Made by a program: the position numbers and the translations under genes. 64,000 nt of DNA from UBA4951 sp963648925 (GTDB taxonomy: Bacteria > Bacillota_I > Bacilli_A > RFN20 > CAG-826), in assembly GCA_963648925.1 (NCBI GenBank), contig CAVJFO010000002.1, forward strand, positions 1 through 64,000, given 5' to 3'. Position 1 is the stretch's first letter; the number at the start of each line of letters is the position of its first letter. The notes under the pieces are model-generated. The model ran no database searches and was not told the origin of the DNA. It saw nothing but the letters and a program-made list of their open reading frames with translations. Of the stretch, positions 61,002 to 64,000 are shown piece after piece.

Positions 61002-61805
61002 ATGTTAAAGTATTTAAGATTAATTTTTACTGCGGGAATAAGGATTTTATGGGATTTTTTGTTCTATATTAATCGTTATGCCCGCCATCCAGAAAAATAC
61101 CCTTTGGAGAAGAGGTATAAAAAAATACACGATTTATGTGTTTATGTCGTGGACTGCATGCGTCCTGATTTTAAAGTGAAGGGGCTTGAACACATCAAAC
61201 AACTCGAAAAAGAAAATAAAGTTTTTCTTGCTGTCGCCAATCATCAATCCAACATGGACCCTATTGTAATGCTCTATTTTTGCGAGAAACCAATTTCCTT
61301 TGTAGCTAAGAAAGAGACGCTTAAGTTTCCGTTCGTGAATAAGGTTATTAAGGCTCTCGATGGAATTTTCCTTGATAGGGAAGATTTAAAACAGACGTTA
61401 AAAATGATGATTCAACTTTCGAAACGCTTTGAAAAAGGAGATCTTTCATATTTGATTTTCCCAGAAGGAACTAGAAACAAGCATCTTGACGAAAAAATAC
61501 TTGGCGAATATAAGCCTGGGGCTTTAAAAGCCGCTAAAAAGGCAGGAGTTAAGATTTTGCCACTAGTTTCTTGGGGAAATTTTAGATTACTTGATAAAAA
61601 ATATAATGAAAAAAGAACCCCTATTGAATATACATTTTTCGAGGCTCTTGAAGATTCTTTCGTAAAAGAGAATGATACCGAAAAAATTACGGAAAAGATT
61701 TACGAAATGACTATGGTTGAAGCACAATCCTTTAAAGAAGAAGATAAAGAATTCTTCGAAAAAGGCTATCAAAAAACCCCTCTTCGCAAAGGGATTTTAA
61801 GATGA
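61002..61805 (+). CDS. plsC: 1-acyl-glycerol-3-phosphate acyltransferase (PlsC family)
   Basis: 267 residues. An N-terminal hydrophobic segment anchors it. Catalytic NHQSNMD (HX4D) and FPEGTRN blocks are intact, and a substrate loop GIFLDREDLK is also present. It acylates lysophosphatidic acid at sn-2 in membrane lipid synthesis. It ends eight bases from the convergent rRNA methyltransferase gene, with no terminator between. Confidence 0.93.
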   Translation: MLKYLRLIFTAGIRILWDFLFYINRYARHPEKYPLEKRYKKIHDLCVYVVDCMRPDFKVKGLEHIKQLEKENKVFLAVANHQSNMDPIVMLYFCEKPISFVAKKETLKFPFVNKVIKALDGIFLDREDLKQTLKMMIQLSKRFEKGDLSYLIFPEGTRNKHLDEKILGEYKPGALKAAKKAGVKILPLVSWGNFRLLDKKYNEKRTPIEYTFFEALEDSFVKENDTEKITEKIYEMTMVEAQSFKEEDKEFFEKGYQKTPLRKGILR

Positions 61806-61812
61806 TTAATAT

Positions 61813-63102
61813 TTAATTTATATTTCTTCTCAAACCTTTAGGGTAATGGTTTTTCGCAATACCTTGCGTTACTTTCACATAGCCTAAATTTTGATTATCA
61901 TAGCTGACTATGTAGAAGTTATCTGGCTTATTTAACGGGAACGTATCACCATGAATATACGCTTTAGCCTCATCGTAGGTAATTGCAATCGAGAAAGAAG
62001 GGGACAAAAAATGCGTTAAATGATGATCTGGAATGTAAATACTTCTCATTTCGAATAATTTAACGCCGTAACGAAGAATATTAAGGTGAGAAACATCAAA
62101 ATGTTGGCTCAAAGAGTAAAATTTATTTCTCATTTCTTCGTTGGAACGGTTTTCTAAATTGTATTGGTCAGTAAATGATTTGTATCTTGTATTAGTGACA
62201 ATCTCTTTTTTGGTTTTCACTAAAGTTCCTGGCTTTTTAAATAGACAAACGAATTGTCCTTCGCCTTCGAAATGATTTGGATGAAGTCTTACTGCCTCTG
62301 GTAGTTCCGAAGTTCTCACGAAAGATTCATCTTCTGGAAGATTGATCAATTCAATTTCTGGATGAGATTGCTTAAAGGAAAGTATGGTGTTTTCATCCTC
62401 TTCAAAAGAGAAAGAACATGTGCTATAAGCGATAGTTCCGCCTTCTTTAAGCATTGAATAAGCTAATTCAAGCAATTCAAGTTGTTTTCTGGCATTGCTT
62501 TTTACTTTTTCGTATTTCCAATCGGCTTTTGCTAATTTGTTTTTGCGCATCATAGCAGAACCAGAACAAGGAGCGTCAACGATGATTTTATCGAAAGTGT
62601 TTGCGAAATGGATATGAGAAAAAACGAAGTCATTAGAAGCGACAATCATATTGCCTCTCCCCATTCTTTCGACATTTTGTGACATGGCTTTTGCTCTAGG
62701 ATAGGAGATATCATTAGACACAATAACGCCTTTGTCGTTCATTGCTAAAGAAGCGCCAATGCTTTTTCCGCCAGGAGCAGCACAAATGTCTAATATAACA
62801 TCATCTTCCTCAGGTTTTAAAAAATGAACGACCATCATAGCTGAAGCGTCTTCGATAGAAAAGACTCCATCATCATACAAAAGGTCTTTGCCGAATTCAT
62901 ATTCGTCTTTATCGTAATAATAAGCATGATCGACAAATTTATGTTTTCTAACATGAGGGTAACGTTTTACGAATTCTTCATCACTCATTTTCTTAGTGTT
63001 TAGTAATAAGCAATGCGTTACCTTACCGTTTTCTATTGCATCTATTAGGCTATCAGCCTCATTTTCATTTAAGTGTGAGATTAAGTTCGTGCGAAAATCC
63101 AT
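61813..63102 (-). CDS. 16S rRNA m5C methyltransferase (RsmF/RsmB type)
   Basis: 429 residues of the NOL1/NOP2/Sun family. SAM motif DICAAPGGKS, motif IV VDAPCSGSAMMRKN with the release Cys, and motif VI YSTCSFSFEEDE with the catalytic Cys, then a C-terminal PUA-like region (about 300-429). It methylates C5 of a cytosine in 16S rRNA. Minus-10 TATAAT lies six bases before the ATG, with no ribosome site. The C-terminal extension favours RsmF over RsmB. Confidence 0.92.
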   Translation of the reverse strand: MDFRTNLISHLNENEADSLIDAIENGKVTHCLLLNTKKMSDEEFVKRYPHVRKHKFVDHAYYYDKDEYEFGKDLLYDDGVFSIEDASAMMVVHFLKPEEDDVILDICAAPGGKSIGASLAMNDKGVIVSNDISYPRAKAMSQNVERMGRGNMIVASNDFVFSHIHFANTFDKIIVDAPCSGSAMMRKNKLAKADWKYEKVKSNARKQLELLELAYSMLKEGGTIAYSTCSFSFEEDENTILSFKQSHPEIELINLPEDESFVRTSELPEAVRLHPNHFEGEGQFVCLFKKPGTLVKTKKEIVTNTRYKSFTDQYNLENRSNEEMRNKFYSLSQHFDVSHLNILRYGVKLFEMRSIYIPDHHLTHFLSPSFSIAITYDEAKAYIHGDTFPLNKPDNFYIVSYDNQNLGYVKVTQGIAKNHYPKGLRRNIN

Positions 63103-63108
63103 GTTTAT

Positions 63109-63116
63109 ATTATAAT
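63109..63116. promoter_or_regulatory. Overlapping divergent minus-10 boxes
   Basis: ATTATAAT reads TATAAT on the plus strand (63111-63116, for the phosphorylase gene) and TATAAT on the minus strand (63114-63109, for the rRNA methyltransferase). Confidence 0.58.
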
Positions 63117-63150
63117 AAAAAACGGAGAGTTATTCTAGAGGTTTAGTTTT

Positions 63151-64000
63151 ATGAGAATGGTTGACATTATCGAGAAAAAGGTTGAAGGGAAGCAACTAGC
63201 GAAAAATGAGATATCGTTTTTTGTTGATGGCTATACTAAAGGTGAAATTCCTGAATACCAAGCAAGCGCATTAGCGATGGCCATTCTTTTTCAAGGAATG
63301 AATAAAGACGAAATCGCCTTTTTGACTGATTCGATGGAACATTCTGGTGAAACTATAGATCTTTCATCCATCAGTGGAGTTAAAGTCGATAAACATTCCA
63401 CTGGAGGGGTTGGAGACAAAACATCGCTTGCTCTTGGACCGCTCGTCGCAGCATGTGGCGCAAAAGTCGCAAAAATGTCTGGGAGAGGCTTGGGACATAC
63501 CGGAGGAACCTTAGATAAAATGGAATCTGTTCCGGGAACAAACGTTTATTTAACGAATGAAGAGTTCATAAAACAAGTTAATGACATTGGCATTGCTATT
63601 ATTGGCCAAACTTCCGAAATAGATCCAGCCGATAAAAAGCTTTATGCCTTAAGAGATGTTACTGGGACTGTGCGTTCAATACCTTTAATCGCCTCCTCGA
63701 TTATGTCTAAAAAACTAGCTAGCGGTTCGAATACCATCCTTTTAGACGTTAAATTCGGAAACGGCGCTTTCATGAAAACGATTGAAGAAGCTGAAGAATT
63801 AGCCAAAACTATGGTTGAAATAGGCGATTCTCTTCATCGCGATACTAGAGCCATTATTACTGATATGACTGAGCCTTTAGGCTTAGCTGTCGGAAATAAT
63901 CTTGAAGTGATAGAGGCTATTAATACTCTAAAAGGCAACGGTCCAAAAGACTTCGTTGAACTTGTTAAATTCGCTGGATCTGTGATGCTACATCAAGCTA
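63151..64000 (+). CDS. pdp: Pyrimidine-nucleoside phosphorylase (3' partial)
   Basis: The first 283 residues are seen; the gene runs off the window. The glycosyltransferase family 3 fold has KVDKHSTGGVGDKTS, the family phosphate-binding signature, plus SGRGLGHTGGTLDKMES. The Firmicutes enzyme splits thymidine and uridine to base and (deoxy)ribose-1-phosphate. AGAGG (63137-63141) is the ribosome site. Confidence 0.95.
   Translation, partial: MRMVDIIEKKVEGKQLAKNEISFFVDGYTKGEIPEYQASALAMAILFQGMNKDEIAFLTDSMEHSGETIDLSSISGVKVDKHSTGGVGDKTSLALGPLVAACGAKVAKMSGRGLGHTGGTLDKMESVPGTNVYLTNEEFIKQVNDIGIAIIGQTSEIDPADKKLYALRDVTGTVRSIPLIASSIMSKKLASGSNTILLDVKFGNGAFMKTIEEAEELAKTMVEIGDSLHRDTRAIITDMTEPLGLAVGNNLEVIEAINTLKGNGPKDFVELVKFAGSVMLHQA

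Noticed and set aside
1..64000. Use of TGA as Trp, as in Mollicutes
   Set aside because: Many genes end in TGA at sensible points, Trp codons are TGG, and the only tRNA-Trp has CCA.
1..64000. CRISPR arrays, prophage or complete insertion sequences
   Set aside because: No regularly spaced repeats, no phage structural genes, and only one transposase fragment (18661-18800).

Overview
This window is AT-rich, densely packed bacterial chromosome that reads with the standard code: TGA is used as a stop throughout and the single tRNA-Trp has a CCA anticodon. Gene content and order (rimP-nusA-ylxQ-infB-rbfA, truB-ribF, rpsO-pnp, an RNase J2-like gene next to ftsK, class II galT, RNase J, YqeY, TypA) point to a low-GC Firmicute of the Bacilli. 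It may be an uncultured gut lineage near Erysipelotrichia or the walled relatives of Mollicutes. That placement is inference, since no rRNA is present.

Layout. 1-4334: the 3' part of a Tad/Flp-type pilus operon (two unrecognised exported proteins, TadA-like ATPase, TadB- and TadC-like membrane proteins, a TadE-like protein, a tiny pilin-like protein). 4407-6332: acyl carrier protein, tRNA-Asn and tRNA-Glu, a membrane GGDEF protein. 6390-10048: a TetR-type regulator divergent from a FecCD/FecE/FecB-type iron or heme importer. 10111-14270: DUF5662 protein, a two-gene TrkA plus TrkH potassium uptake operon, YqeY. 14326-18404: tRNA-Trp, a decayed stretch, a lipid flippase-like protein on the minus strand, a large repeat-bearing lipoprotein. 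18526-19846: initiator tRNA, then a small accessory scar holding an IS3-type transposase tail, the C-terminal tail of a polymorphic toxin and an intact probable immunity gene. 19899-26820: LOG-family protein, glycosyltransferase plus acyltransferase pair, rubrerythrin, tRNA-Asp and tRNA-Phe, a MacB-type ABC exporter, a small tetraspan protein. 26890-36976: TPR-like protein, GPH-type sugar symporter, cardiolipin synthase, Fe-alcohol dehydrogenase, then galM-galT-galK and rimO. 37040-45176: tRNA-Thr, the rimP-nusA-infB translation and transcription operon behind a structured leader, a TtcA-like enzyme divergent from truB-ribF. 45210-49885: typA, rpsO, pnp. 50009-53604: GlpA-like / FAD oxidoreductase / DUF1667 trio plus a YfcE-type phosphoesterase. 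53745-60962: divergent RNase J, FtsK, pullulanase, a small OB-fold-like protein. 61002-64000: PlsC, a minus-strand rRNA m5C methyltransferase, and a pyrimidine-nucleoside phosphorylase that runs off the end.

How the genes work together. Pullulanase, the Leloir genes and the sugar symporter suggest growth on alpha-glucans and galactosides. Rubrerythrin, Fe-ADH and the GlpA-like trio suggest a fermentative anaerobe. The least ordinary signals are regulatory: many minus-10 boxes sit 6-8 bases before the ATG (apparent leaderless transcripts), stable-RNA promoters share a TTGCA-type minus-35, and two divergent gene pairs have interleaved promoters. Other points to check are the RNase J with missing metal ligands, the toxin/immunity scar, and the unusual Tad locus with no visible prepilin peptidase.
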